From Thereva unica (Eukaryota > Arthropoda > Insecta > Diptera > Therevidae): DNA of 64,000 bases. The notes beneath the pieces were generated by a model. It saw only the letters and a list, made by a program, of their open reading frames with translations, was not told where the DNA came from and did no database searches. This document shows positions 1 through 10,737 of the stretch, piece after piece. Positions within the stretch are counted from its first letter, which is position 1. Every line of letters starts with the position of its first letter. A program made the position numbers and the translations under genes. The stretch spans positions 157,371,850 through 157,435,849 of the forward strand of contig OX465283.1 in assembly GCA_949987705.1 (NCBI GenBank), written 5' to 3'.

Positions 1-59
1 TTGTGTATTTTTCCAGCTGTATCAAAATGGGTATGTTGTCGAGGCCACTAGCTCTTAGA

Positions 60-470
60 CTATTAATTTCTAGACTTTGGCTATGGTCTGCCGTCGGCCT
101 GTGTGTTAATGGTGGCCTTTAGCGATGAGGACTTGAGGATCCGCCTTACAGGCTTTGAACTGCAGGTAACCTCATGATTCCCTACATACACAAATAACGA
201 AGACAATAGTTTAGAGTAGTAGGTTCTTAATTCAAGTGCAAAAATGTTCATGGTCTCAAAGAAAATTTCAAACTTAAGAGGATCAGATTTTCAGGTACGG
301 ACTGACGATAAACACCTACAATATAAGCATAAATATATTTGTTAGTTTTTTTTTTTGGATTATAAGCCCCATCCAGTTGGCGGTCGGTGAGTGTGTGGTT
401 ATGTTTGGCCTCAAGGCGAGAAACCTTCAGGCCATGGCCTGCCGGCGACCTATATTTGAATGGGGGCCTT
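60..470 (+). repeat. Diverged repeat, two direct copies
   Basis: Two diverged direct copies of one motif lie at about 79-122 and 430-473. Each reads roughly GGCYATGGYCTGCCG, then a variable stretch, then GGCCTTT. The second copy is part of a longer block at 296-470 that recurs inverted at 3178-3360. The block runs directly into an RNase H remnant at 475, so it is probably LINE-derived sequence of the R1/LOA/I type. No open frame is intact. Confidence 0.45.
296..470 (+). repeat. Left copy of an inverted repeat pair (partner 3178-3360)
   Basis: The reverse complement of 3178-3360 aligns to this stretch with gaps. Shared words include ACTGACGATAAA, CAGTTGGCGG, CGGTGAGTGT and GGCCTCAAGGCGA. The pair could be two opposite copies of one LINE segment, or diverged ends of a composite of about 3 kb. 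The surrounding LINE remnants favour two independent copies. I see no target duplication. Confidence 0.5.
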
Positions 471-640
471 TTGGTATATGGACGGTTCCATAACCGATAA
501 TGAGGTAGGACCAGGTGTATGAGGCTCAGGGAGCAGAACTACATCACTTTTTTTCAAGCTGAAGTACACGCCATCCAGGTGTATGCCCAGACTTGCATTA
601 ATAGAGCTCCAAATAGCTCGCCGTGCTCGTAATGCCCACT
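471..640 (+). mobile_element. LINE RNase H domain remnant, frameshifted
   Basis: In one frame the peptide YMDGS appears at 475-489, matching the first catalytic block (TDGS) of the RNase H domain carried by R1/LOA/I-type non-LTR retrotransposons. After a frameshift near 545 another frame reads FQAEVHAIQVYAQ, which is the second block (FQAE-x-x-AI) with its catalytic Glu. A TGA interrupts the first frame after GPGV. The third and fourth blocks are not visible. This is a short, dead fragment. Confidence 0.6.
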
Positions 641-954
641 CATCGAGTTTTATCGGGTCTGGACAAATTGTAACACCTCACCTCATACTAATAATGGAAC
701 CTTGTGCTCCCCCATATAATCACCGATCCACCGTATGAATATAGAAGCCTTGACAAAATTACCAAAGAAACTGTTTCACTGAAATTTAGACGGTCTTGCT
801 TACTAGGATTAGTCGCAAACTCTGCAGCCTCCCTTTTCAGGCACACTACGGTTTCTAGAAGTTCGTCTTTGAACATTTCGACCCTGGAACAATATGTCGC
901 ATTCAGTATTTTCGAACTCGTACCACTGCTAGAGGTTAGACGTAAAGATTCGAT

Positions 955-1110
955 TGAAAACCTGCACACCCTATCGTACTTGCGCTATCCCCTTCTATTC
1001 TACAAACTAAGCTTACTGAAGACATGTCACTATGACCTGACCGAGTTGATGGACTAATACAAAAAAGATGATTGGTTAGTTTGGGGCTTTCATATATAAA
1101 ATATCGTTTT
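955..1110 (+). mobile_element. LINE 3'-end fragment (tail family, copy 1)
   Basis: The stretch CTAAGCTTACTG, then a C-rich gap, then ATGACCTGA and an ending in ATATAAAA resembles four other places on the same strand: 15596-15700, 33040-33130, 37370-37432 and 53395-53492. These fit the C-terminus and 3' UTR of one Jockey/CR1-like LINE family. The upstream peptide frame (704-1057) is open, but only its last part (LLFYKLSLL) resembles the family. Confidence 0.5.
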
Positions 1111-1159
1111 CGTTGCACTGTTTTTAAAGAATACCCACCTAAAAGGAAATACAACGTCT

Positions 1160-2840
1160 CCGATATCCAAGAAATAACGCTTTCTGTCTGCCACCACCGA
1201 AACTCTCGTTTTCATTTGATCTCGATTTTCATAGGCAAGTCCAGTCAGCATTATTTACCCTGGCACTACGGAAGCCATTAATATTCCTCAAGTGGCTCGC
1301 CCCCAAATTTGGATTTACGATTTTATTTTACTTAACATTTTCTGGTGAACGTTTCTCTCTGCCACAAACGACACTGTCCCCAAAAATCTCACGTAGAGTG
1401 TCTTTTGCATAGCCACCTTTCTTCTCATTTCCATTTTTCGTTTGTCACTTGACTGCACAGGGATTTTGCCGAAGCTGAAACTCGATAGAATGTGGTGGGC
1501 TCGTCTTATGCAATCCTGGATTTGTAGCATGTAAATCGGAGCGCGCGAATCCCACGTAGGCCGTCCTCAGGTAACGTTTTACTCCTGACTTGTTTCCGAT
1601 AAAAATGTTTAACTCGATTTTTGTATCTTTGCTGAACATCTTCGCCTTTGCACTTCCTGCCAAAAGGAACACGCCGGCTCTTCCTCCTAGACTAAGAATA
1701 GCAGCTTTGATCGCGCGGAATATTAAACTTTTCAGGTATTCCCAGAACCGCAAAAAAAACACTCGAAATTTATTTTCCAAAAAAAAAAAAAATAAATAAA
1801 AATGTTCACTTGGAATTCACAGCACCGTGCAAGAAGTGTGGCTGGGTGGTAGCGTGTCATGTAATTACCAGGTATTTAATGCAACGATAAAACCCCAGGC
1901 ATAGGCCCCCGATTAATTAGTATGGAACTCTCATGGACGCATTAGCCATAGATCGAAGCCAATATTTGCGTCAAATCGACGGGCGATTTTGCGTTGAGCT
2001 GCGCATAATGCATGGCATAAATGCATTGCGACATAGTGCTGCATGCACGGCCGCATAACGTTAACCGCATGCAAATGAGCCGGCAGCGGACGGAACTAGT
2101 CAGTGGCTGGGCGCGCAACATCAATAAGCGGGTTAACGAGTCGCGCTGCTCCCAACCTGACCGCGCAGTCTTCAACCTTGACTTTGACATGGCGGACACG
2201 TATTGTGCGGAGGTGCGTGCGCTGACTAGTCGCGACCATTGAAGCAATTGACACCTGTCGGTTTTGATCTATGCAACAGCCTTGACCTAGGCAGTACCTG
2301 CAGACATCACCTTCAATCCAGGTAATTAATTGCTGTCTGGCGCGATAAGTAATGTGAAAAATGTTTATAATGTTTGACGGGAATTTCTTTGTAACTTGAG
2401 TCGGTGGAATTTATTTATGGGGTGTGTTGTGACTGGATCGGTTGGAGGGATCTACGAAATCCGGATAGATGATCTAGGCAGGGATCGGGGGTTTTAAGAG
2501 GAGCTCTAAAAGTATCTTTTACTTTTAGACTAAATGTTTTAGACAGAAGTCAAGGGTTGACTCTGAACTTAGTCCTCTCACATAAAAAACTTGCAGGAGA
2601 GGGCGATGAACATTACTTTTGATTTCTTGCACATTGATTGAGTTCAGAAACACTGACTGTGCAAGACTTTTCCGTGGTTTAGTTATTTATTTCTGAATGA
2701 ACTTCTAGACTTGAGTGGACCCGAAGAAAGACTACAGAATGTTGGAGTGAGCGAGTCGGTTAAGGTAACATTTTCATGGTACAAGAACGTTTCCCACCTT
2801 GCAAAGTTACACCGCGCCAAGCCAGTTGGGCTCTAGAGGA
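1160..2840. other. No gene recognised
   Basis: Nothing here resembles a known protein or RNA. A homopolymer A run lies at 1780-1800. The part around 1980-2250 is richer in GC, with palindromic words such as GCATGC, but open frames on both strands are short and show no family motif. It is probably unique host intergenic or intronic DNA. Confidence 0.4.
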
Positions 2841-3177
2841 CTAGTAGAGTAGGTTGGCCTGCATAGCGCTCACTCTGAATAAACCCGGGGTTAACTCTGC
2901 ATGGAAACACCGTAATTGTCTCCACGATTGCAAAATGAATAGAAATAATAGCTTTTTGGGGGTTTTAGAGAGTTTTTCGGTTGAGGTAAGTTTCCTGGTG
3001 CCTGATGAGAGAGTAGAGGGTAAGAGTTTTAGATGACGCACATTTGTTAACGAACGTCTAGGGTATAGGCGTTTTTCTAGCTTAACTACTCCTTTTACAC
3101 AATCTATATAGCGGAAACACAAATTACAATCGGTGGTTGTACTTTCTGGCGTTCGGAAGCCATAATAGCGTATTTTT

Positions 3178-3360
3178 GTCAGGTATATCTTAAGGCCTGC
3201 TACACACAGGTTGCCAGCAGGCCATGACCTGAAAATTTTCGCCTTGAGGCCAAGTATCACCATACACTCACCGGCCGCCAACTGACTTCAGACTACAGAC
3301 CAAGAAAACTGACAAAAATCTTTATATGTGTTGGCATTTATCGTCAGTTCGTGCTTGTAG
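3178..3360 (-). repeat. Right copy of an inverted repeat pair (partner 296-470)
   Basis: On the minus strand this reads CAGTTGGCGGCCGGTGAGTGT, then CTTGGCCTCAAGGCGAAAA, then GTCATGGCCTGCTGGCAACC, paralleling 296-470. No RNase H sequence follows it, so it is a separate fragment of the same repeat. Confidence 0.5.
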
Positions 3361-3689
3361 AGCTGAACTTCTATTCAGAGTCAAGTCATGAATTTACGGT
3401 AAGAAATCACGCCTTATCCACTCGGAACGGAAAACAAGGCGCGAGCTAGGGGCGAAACCCATCCACACTTTTGTTCGCGCTTGTTCGCGGGTGTTCACGG
3501 CGTTAGTATGCAGCCGCCTTGGCCATGAATATTTTTGCACTTCAATTTACAATCTGCTATGCTAAACTGTCGGGTCGTAGGGAATTACAGGAAGGTGCTG
3601 AACTCTGTTATCATGCCCGCAAAACTGACTTTTGTATATCAAGGTTATCTGCACGAAGAACTGAGGAGTCCACATCCACATTCACGTCG

Positions 3690-4655
3690 TGAATAGAGAA
3701 ATAGACCACACAGTTTACAGGATACCATAAACTTCTTTACTGACGGCTCTAAGCTCAAGTACGGGGGGAGAAGTCTTTTCCCAAGGCTTGGGATGGAAGT
3801 TTCCTTCCGACTACCCGATCACTGCAGTGAATACCAAGCGGATATTCTAGCCATACATGAAGCTGTTCTACAAATCAACCAGCAAGGCTATAGGAATCGG
3901 ACTGTCTTCACCTTCTCAGATATTCAGGCAGTTCTGAAGGCCCTGCGCTCTTGCACTAACAGCTCTAGAACTATCCTCCTCGTATGGGTGCCTGGTCACC
4001 GGAATATAGAGGAAAAATTGTAAAGCTGACGAGCTGGCTAGGAAAGGCACGACCGCCAACTCTCCTTCCTGAAAGGGTTGGTATGCCTTGGGCCACTTTT
4101 AAACTCCGATGCAAACATCACACAACGCAACAAGCAAAAAAGCATTGAAACCTTGGTATAAATGAACTGGTTCTCTTATAATCTCATACGGAGCACATCA
4201 CTACTAAAACTCGAAAGACAAGGCTTCTCAGCTATAGTGGAAGTGCTGACTGGACACTGTCTTATAGGGACGCATGCGGACCTCTTAGATCTTGAGAACT
4301 CCGAATTTTGCTTTGAGTTTTTAAGTTGTAAAAATCCGGACAAAGGAGGAAAGTGTACCAAATCTTCTCTGCTACTGCCCAACTCTAAACCCAGAAAGAG
4401 ACTAACCACATTTGATGAACCCTAAAGCACAATTGCGGAAATCTCGAATATTGGGATCCTGCAACTTAGAAGAGATGGTTTGGTTCATGAAGGTTCTCTA
4501 CGTCCTCGAGGTGGTTTAGCGAAGAAACGACTCTTTAAGATCAAGTATAAAGTGGGATTACTATGGCATCATGATGGACCTATCTTTTGTCCTAAGTTTA
4601 TGAGCTTAACACCATCGGCTCAGCCATATCTAACCTAACCTAACCTAAGTACTCA
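3690..4655 (+). mobile_element. R1/LOA/I-type LINE 3' part: RNase H, zinc-finger-like tail, 3' end
   Basis: This is the clearest protein fragment in the first 10 kb. From 3733 the frame reads FFTDGSK (first RNase H Asp). It continues with SEYQADILAIHEAV, where the usual catalytic Glu is Asp, then FSDIQAVLKAL (third Asp) and WVPGHRN (His). A stop at 4021 follows, then ADELARKGT in a shifted frame. The frame 4162-4425 has LTGHCLIGTHADLL, matching the region after RNase H (LTGH-x-x-x-xxH), but most Cys of the C-terminal finger are lost. The sequence ends at 4628-4650 in repeats of CCTAA, a typical tandem 3' tail. Several stops and frameshifts mark it as dead. Confidence 0.8.
4628..4650 (+). repeat. 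(CCTAA)n tail of the LINE
   Basis: Three to four units of CTAAC directly end the LINE remnant. The unit equals the insect telomere motif TTAGG on the other strand, but its position at the 3' end of an RNase H-type LINE makes a retrotransposon tail the simpler explanation. Confidence 0.6.
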
Positions 4656-4739
4656 GCTACCATTTAAAAATTGGATTGCATTTTTTCAAGATTTTTGTTT
4701 CGTTAAAAATAAAGACAGTAATTTTAATGATTACATAAA

Positions 4740-5103
4740 GGTGCGCCATCTAGACCTTCGGTATTTCAACATTAAATAGCTCTGACATTTTTTAATCCAT
4801 TTCAATAAATTTACACGATTCTGGAAGGTCATTTAGTACCATTGTAGACATGAGTCAATGCGCACCGCAAGAATCCGTTGAAATTGTAGTGCTTTGAAAA
4901 ATTCGCGTGCTGGTGATGGTGATTTGGAGTGGCTTTCTCATTCTAAGGATTTAACGGCACCAAACTTTCTGTAGGGCTATTTAAAACTTATTCGAAATAA
5001 ATGGTAGAGAATAAGCTAAATAAATCTTGGTAATTTGTCTAAATCGACTAAAAAATGTTAGAGTTATGCAATATTGAAATACCGAAGGTCTAGATGGCGC
5101 ACC
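4740..5103. mobile_element. Palindrome-ended MITE, 364 bp
   Basis: The ends are near-perfect inverted repeats: GGTGCGCCATCTAGACCTTC at the left, and its complement at the right, each continuing into GGTATTTCAA. A second, 5'-truncated copy lies at 33420-33658. It carries no coding capacity. The flanks (CATAAA and CGATAC) show no clear target duplication, so the superfamily is open. Confidence 0.85.
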
Positions 5104-6190
5104 CGATACACTTCATATATAGAGGTCAATTCAACACAACATTTATTTTTAAAGCATCAGAAAAGCAAACATTATTTTAATAGTCTTAAACTCGAATCGT
5201 TAGATGTCTTGATTTAAAATCAAATGGACTCAACGTAGTAATATAGTATAAAGTAAACAACTCATCATATAGAACAGATCAAAACAAAATATCCTGTAGG
5301 CCGAAGCATCTAACTTTCTTACTGTTCCTCCTTCCATACCACAAAAGGAATATCTCTCAATTCGATAAGGCTCACATATATAGATATGCATTGAGGCACA
5401 AAATTCCGTTAATTGCATTAAGAGTAAGAGTATCGGTTCAACTCCTTTATTGCTTTGTCCATGTCCCTCTCTCTCTCTCTCTCTGCTCCTCCCTCAGCAC
5501 AAATGGATGCTCTCAGACATGAAATGAATTGACACACCGCATTATGCACTGTCAGTATTCATGTTTGCCGACCATTATAGGATCTCTCCTCTCATGGCAC
5601 AGTAGTCCCTTCTAATTTTCTGAGCCAATAAAAGTATGAGCTCAAGTTGAAAATTAATTTGCTAGGTGTCGTCTGAGTCGGATGTGCTGGATTGGGTTTG
5701 TATATGGTTTATAGTTTAGAGAGAAGATTAATGTTTTTTGAGAAAGGTCAAGAAACTAAATAAAGATTTTTAAGGAGGAAAGATTCCCATCTGGAAATCC
5801 CTGAAAACCATCGCAATTTTACAGTTAGTTGTTGAAGAACTTTAAACATGTTCCGCATGTTTTAATTTCTGGAAGAGCGGAGGAATTAGTATTCCATGAG
5901 TTTCTCTTAAGGACGTTAACAATCTGAACGTACTATCCAGAAGCATACCTCCACCTCTCTACATATAGCATACCCGGCGGAAAAAATAAAATATTTTCGC
6001 AAGAACATGAACGCTTCCTATCTAAGATCTGCGCACTTGAGGAGCATCTCTAGGGCAAGGAGCAAAGTTCTTGTATCTATCTGTGTGTGACATCCATGCC
6101 TGGAGAACGGTAAACCCCCACATGGGGCTGGCTGGGGCGGAGGATGCTGGTGCTGATGCATCACGTAAACTCCTCTCCAGCAGGGGGGCA
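5104..6190. other. No gene recognised; contains a (CT)n microsatellite
   Basis: Unique-looking AT-rich DNA. A (CT)n run of about 19 bp lies at 5466-5484. Short open frames on both strands have no recognisable motif. Confidence 0.4.
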
Positions 6191-7840
6191 AATTGAAATT
6201 TTAACTATTAGTCAAGCCAGCAACCGTTATAGGCCGATAAATATCTTGCCACTTTGTATTCTGGCATGAACTCCACCTCAGCTCTGAATCGCTCTTGTTA
6301 ACACGAGACGTGCATCGTGCACTATTTTCGCATCCCAGTGCTCTCCCCGGCAGTTTTTTTTTTGTCAAACGACGGATACCTGCCTCATGTTCAACATGTC
6401 CTCCGCCCCGTTTGGGGGCCCAGTGCCCGTTCCATGGCTGAATATATTGACGATGACGACGACGTCTAAGTTGCTCTACACGGGTTGATACTATAGGGCA
6501 TCCATTGTTCCGGGCTGTTTGTATATTTTGCTGGCTTGTTGGCTCCATTGATTGGAGCGCCCCCGTCGTCCGTCCGTGTGCAGGTAGAGATCTCTCCATT
6601 AAGTCTATTTGTCCGGGCTTGTTCCGAATTTGATTCTATCTCGTTGCCGGTGAATTCCGGTGGCCGCGAAAACTATATCGGTCGAAATTTACATGCAGAA
6701 TGAACAACTGATTACGTCGTTGGTGACCGCCTGCCTCGCGGGAGCATACCACGCGGCCCCCATTATGCACAGTATCGCCCCAATCTGCTCTGGCCCAGGG
6801 GGGGCTCCGCGAACATTTGGCAATTACGGGTACGGCCATCTACCGCCCGCCGGCCAGTAGTTACTACACAGGCTACATGGCAATATACGATTTGGGATTG
6901 GGATCGGGATTAGCAGTCGGTAATAAGTTGGATATAATTATTGTGCAATAAATGCGGGGGCATTAAGTGGACGCTTATGGAAAAGGGTGGATTTAATTTG
7001 ATTGATTTTGATTGCTTTCATTGGTGGCCGGGGCTTTTCATGTGTTTTTCGCAGTGAATGCATTCGGGGGGGGGGGGGGGGGGGGGCAGCATTACGAATT
7101 ACAGATTTCATTTCACTACGGATATGAAAAGCGCTTGAATGCGTTTTAATTAAAATAACGAGGAATAAATAATAATTTCAATCAACAAGTTTATTAATAA
7201 GCCGAACACTGCTGCAGGGCGTTCTGTGTGCGAGTTACACAAAATTGTAATCATAATTTTCAATTGATTAAAAGAAATTTATTTCGCGATTTTGAGAAAT
7301 ATAAATAAAAGAAAATTAACAATTTCCACTAAAATGATTACCGCGGCGGCAACAATACTGCACTTGCACACCAGCGCAGGTAAACTGCTGATAATTAACA
7401 GCCAGGTATGTGCAAATGAGAATTGTTCCATGTCTGATGTGAAAGATCAGTGAAACATGGTTTTTTTTTGAATTTATGATCTAAAACTACGTTTTTGCGA
7501 GACGTGCATCTGGTTGGCGCCTTTGTAGAATATGTAAACTGTTTAACAATTCCGCGCGATGTTTATCTGCAGATCTAGTATGCCTTCTAGATGGTAGATA
7601 AATGGAAAGGAGGTCGCGTAATATCATATTCCCCGTGTTGAATTTAAATAATTTTGAACTGGATTTAATATGCAAATAATATAAATAAATATGCAGGTTG
7701 GTCAAAGGTAGCGTACAGAAGCATATTATAATGAGGCTAATTCTGTCTATTTTGTTATAGTAAAGATCGACTTTGTTGTGTTCTGCAGTTCTTTTTGTGC
7801 AGCAAAATTTATTATTGCCATGTTTGGTTTCGATAATGAC
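6191..7840. other. No gene recognised; GC-richer island at 6300-6860 and a G run
   Basis: Between about 6300 and 6860 GC content and CpG number rise. Both strands carry open frames there (minus 6201-6599, 132 codons; plus 6660-6860). They overlap, lack family motifs, and the minus one is dominated by Arg, Gly and Pro from GC-rich codons. I cannot call a gene; a promoter or untranslated exon of a host gene is possible. The rest is AT-rich. Confidence 0.3.
7066..7086 (+). repeat. Homopolymer of 21 G
   Basis: An uninterrupted run of 21 G follows GCATTC and precedes CAGC. Long G runs are rare in insect DNA and can fold into G-quadruplexes. Sequencers miscount such runs, so the exact length is uncertain. 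Confidence 0.9.
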
Positions 7841-7843
7841 ATA

Positions 7844-8060
7844 GTGCGATTCCATACGAGCGTACATATGACACGACAAGAGTCGGCACACGACACGAAA
7901 AGAGTCGGTACATGACACGACAAAAGTCAGCTTCAAAAGTTGTTAATGGAGAAGAGGGTGAGAGAGGGCAATGAAAATGGTGTGCATTCTCCTCTTTTCC
8001 ATAACCCACCTTTGCAGCCGTCTTTTGTCGTGTCGTGTGTACGCTCGTGTGGAACCAGGC
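7844..8060. mobile_element. Short MITE, 217 bp, with ATA target duplication
   Basis: The termini are inverted repeats: GTGCGATTCCATACGAGCGT on the left, and on the right (reverse complement) GCCTGGTTCCACACGAGCGT, followed on both sides by ACACGACA-type words. ATA flanks both ends (7841-7843 and 8061-8063). Internal motifs GACACGACA and GACACGAAAAGAGTCGG repeat. There is no coding region. The 3-bp duplication suggests a PIF/Harbinger-like mobiliser, but this is inferred. Confidence 0.75.
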
Positions 8061-9191
8061 ATATCAACCAATTTTCATCAAAATTAGCCGGAAAAATTGG
8101 CAAAAGCAATAAGCCATATCATTATGCGGGAGTCAAGAATTAGTCCAGTCAATCAGAAACTGCCGTTATGGTAACAAATTTTGAAATTTTGAAGTTTTTC
8201 CTCAGGGTTTCTATATATTTTTTGGGATTCCTGAGTCATTCCTATCACCTTTTCAAATCGTGGCAGTATTCCTTTATCAAAAAATATGGTTCTCGGAAAT
8301 TGATAGATGTCCATACATTCAGTGGCGTAGCGTGGATTTCTGCCACCCGGGGCGAACCATAAATTTGCTGCCCCCTACTTTCGAATTGAATTGGTACCAC
8401 TTGTTCTATTGGTATGATAGCTAGATTAGATCTGTAGAGCTAGATTAATATCAACGTGGACATTGTAGATTTTCAATAATTTTTAATCAATGAATCGAAA
8501 ACCCAACTTGAATTTCAAGTAATTTTCAATATGTACAAGAATTCAAGGCATCATGTAAACGCAATGAATGTTCGGTATAGGGCGCGCCAAAATAAATGGG
8601 AATTTTACGCGCAGGCGAGGAAATGACAACTCCACATACATTAACATTCCATGTATGGAAAAAAATTCAAGCGCACATGCATTTTAATTTCCCTTTTGAA
8701 ACTATCGTTTACCGGGAACAACACTCTACCATAGCATCTGACCAGGACAAGAGTCGTAGTGAGACGGATTAAATTGTGATTGAAAATATAAATGAGCGGG
8801 TGATTTGGGGTTTTAAACGAACGGAATGACGAGGTGCACTTTTCTTTTCGAATCTACTTTCGTGGTGAGGATTTGAGACTTTCACTGCGCATCAAAAAAT
8901 CGATTTTGAGATTTCCAATTGTTTTGGCGCAGGCTATATCCATGCTTCAAGGTTGGCCTAAATTATAAACTTTAACAAACCCAGAGAGCTGGAATGAGTA
9001 ATTTATTATCTCTGTAATTTATTTTAGTATATCTTTAGATAGAAAGCCTCGTACCCGCACGAGCTTAAGCTAAACTCTTCTCTGTCCAATATGTGGAGGT
9101 TTCATTTCCCATCATCGTAGCCCGATACTATTACAGGGGATTTTACCCACAAATGCGGCAGCTGTTGGAGCCCTTCTCAAACTTCAGCATT

Positions 9192-9544
9192 TACAGCCCG
9201 CGTCATAAAAGAAGGGAATCTTGAAATCGCTGTTTCCATGCACATTGAGAGTCTCATACAAGAGAGCAACGTCACTCTGTTTGTCCATTCAAAAGTACAC
9301 CAATGAGAAATTTAACATACGAGATTAATTTTTTTGGCGAAACTTGCTTTATTTCTTGAGATAATTGCGAACGAACTTACAACAAAACTACAATTCAACT
9401 GAAAATAAACAACTGAATCATTTTTTCATCACAATCTAACCGACTGATTTATTCACAATTTGGAAATTCGCTGTCAGCTGCCAATGGACACCTATCGTTT
9501 TTCATATGCGCGCTCATTTCCCTTCTTTTATGGCACGGACTCTA
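9192..9544. mobile_element. MITE nested in the hAT-like element, 353 bp
   Basis: The left end reads TACAGCCCGCGTCATAAAAG and the right end, reversed, TAGAGTCCGTGCCATAAAAG, each continuing into AAGGGAA. The same terminal repeat bounds a 159-bp element at 20615-20773. Both begin and end with TA, as expected for elements targeting TA dinucleotides (Tc1/mariner-type). It has no coding capacity. Confidence 0.75.
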
Positions 9545-9623
9545 ATCATAAGGAATATAAGTAAAGTAGACGTAACTTCCACTGAAGTAGATGAAACATC
9601 CACTTACTTCCATATTGGTCATA

Positions 9624-10499
9624 CAGGGCCGGCGTTTGGCTTTTTTGCACCCGGTGCAGCATGCCATATACATATTGCGCCCTCTTCATTTTTGTTTATT
9701 TTCTGATGGCAGTAAAGGAAAATGAAAGAAGACACAAACACTCATTGAAAATGAAAGCACGGAGTTTTTCTTTCACTTTTTTTTTTGAAATTGCGCCCTG
9801 TCCAATTGCGCCCAGTGCAAATGCACCAGTTGCACCTATGAAAGCGCGCCACTGCCTTTGTTCAATCAGGATTTTCTTCGCGATCTTGCTTTTTTGCTGA
9901 GTTTACTTACGCTTTAAGTTCACAAAACTCTCCCGCTAATGCTGATTAATGCTCTCCGATGATTTTCATTGTAAGCTGCACTTCCTTAACTATTTCCAGC
10001 ACTATAATACTATAAACTCGAATCTCTATAACGGAGGTCTCTATGTCGTTCTCCAATCCTTTATATTTCGAAGGATAATAGGTGGTCACTGCACTGCATA
10101 TATTGGTTTCTACGGTAGAGTCTTGCATAACAAAGCAGTCCACTTAACAGCCTTACTGGACGTAGAAGCCGCTTTCAAAACCTTCAGAACAGAGACGATC
10201 CAGGTGTTTCTCGCCGAAGTAGTGATCTATAATAGTACGACTAATTTGAATTACAAATCATGACCTATGGCACCGTGCCAGCCAAGAAAGGATAGACGAC
10301 AAAATCAGGCGAACTAAATGAAATTGCATTGGCCACACCTTGCAGAAGACAATGGTAAAACGCACAGAAGGTGCATTTCGTGTAATATATGACAATGGGA
10401 TCACTTTTTCAATTTTTTTAATTTTTTTTTTAAATCTTAATTTCTGAAATTGCGCCCGGTGCAAGTGCACCATTTTCACCTATGAAAGCGCCGCCCTTG
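9624..10499. mobile_element. Second hAT-like element nested in the first, 876 bp
   Basis: The left end is CAGGGCCGGCGTTTGGC and the right end, reversed, is CAAGGGCGGCGCTTTCATAG, both followed by words containing GGTGCA and TTGCGCCC. A second copy of the right terminus ends at 9854 (reverse complement CAGTGGCGCGCTTTCATAG), so the element is internally rearranged or has taken a further insertion. The flanking octamers TGGTCATA and CTCTCATA match at 5 of 8 positions, a possibly decayed duplication. Confidence 0.55.
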
Positions 10500-10737
10500 C
10501 TCTCATACATTTATATGGAATGGTATCTAACTTCACCTCACTTCACTTCCCTTCCCATTTAGGTTTGGCCTGTAGACACCATCAACCAGGACATCGTGCT
10601 GGATGTGGCAATGGTTAGGGCCTGATGTTACCAGCAGCATCTCTAGCTCTGTCCAGTTTGGCCGCCGCCCCCAACATCTACGCCGCCCGGGGCAATGGCC
10701 CCCTCGGCACCCCCCACGCTACGCCACTGCATACATT

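Larger units (their letters stand above)
8320..10729. mobile_element. hAT-like DNA transposon, 2.4 kb, non-autonomous, with 8-bp target duplication
   Basis: Both ends carry the same 16-bp terminal inverted repeat CAGTGGCGTAGCGTGG, and the sub-ends are rich in CCCCGGG-type words. The octamer CATACATT occurs immediately outside both ends (8312-8319 and 10730-10737), a perfect 8-bp target duplication. A CA-initial terminus with an 8-bp duplication is the signature of the hAT superfamily. No transposase frame is visible. The interior is instead filled with other elements (9192-9544 and 9624-10499). The intact duplication suggests a fairly recent or well-preserved insertion. Confidence 0.88.

Noticed and set aside
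296..3360. A 3-kb transposon bounded by inverted repeats 296-470 and 3178-3360
   Set aside because: The repeats are diverged, have no target duplication and resemble LINE fragments in opposite orientation.
4628..4650. Insect telomere repeat (TTAGG complement)
   Set aside because: Only three to four units, located exactly at the 3' end of a LINE remnant; a retrotransposon tail explains it.
6201..6599. 132-codon minus-strand gene
   Set aside because: GC-driven open frame without motif, overlapping nothing supportive.
9506..9900. Hydrophobic small proteins in the hAT-like element
   Set aside because: They overlap transposon termini and poly-T/poly-A tracts; no motif.
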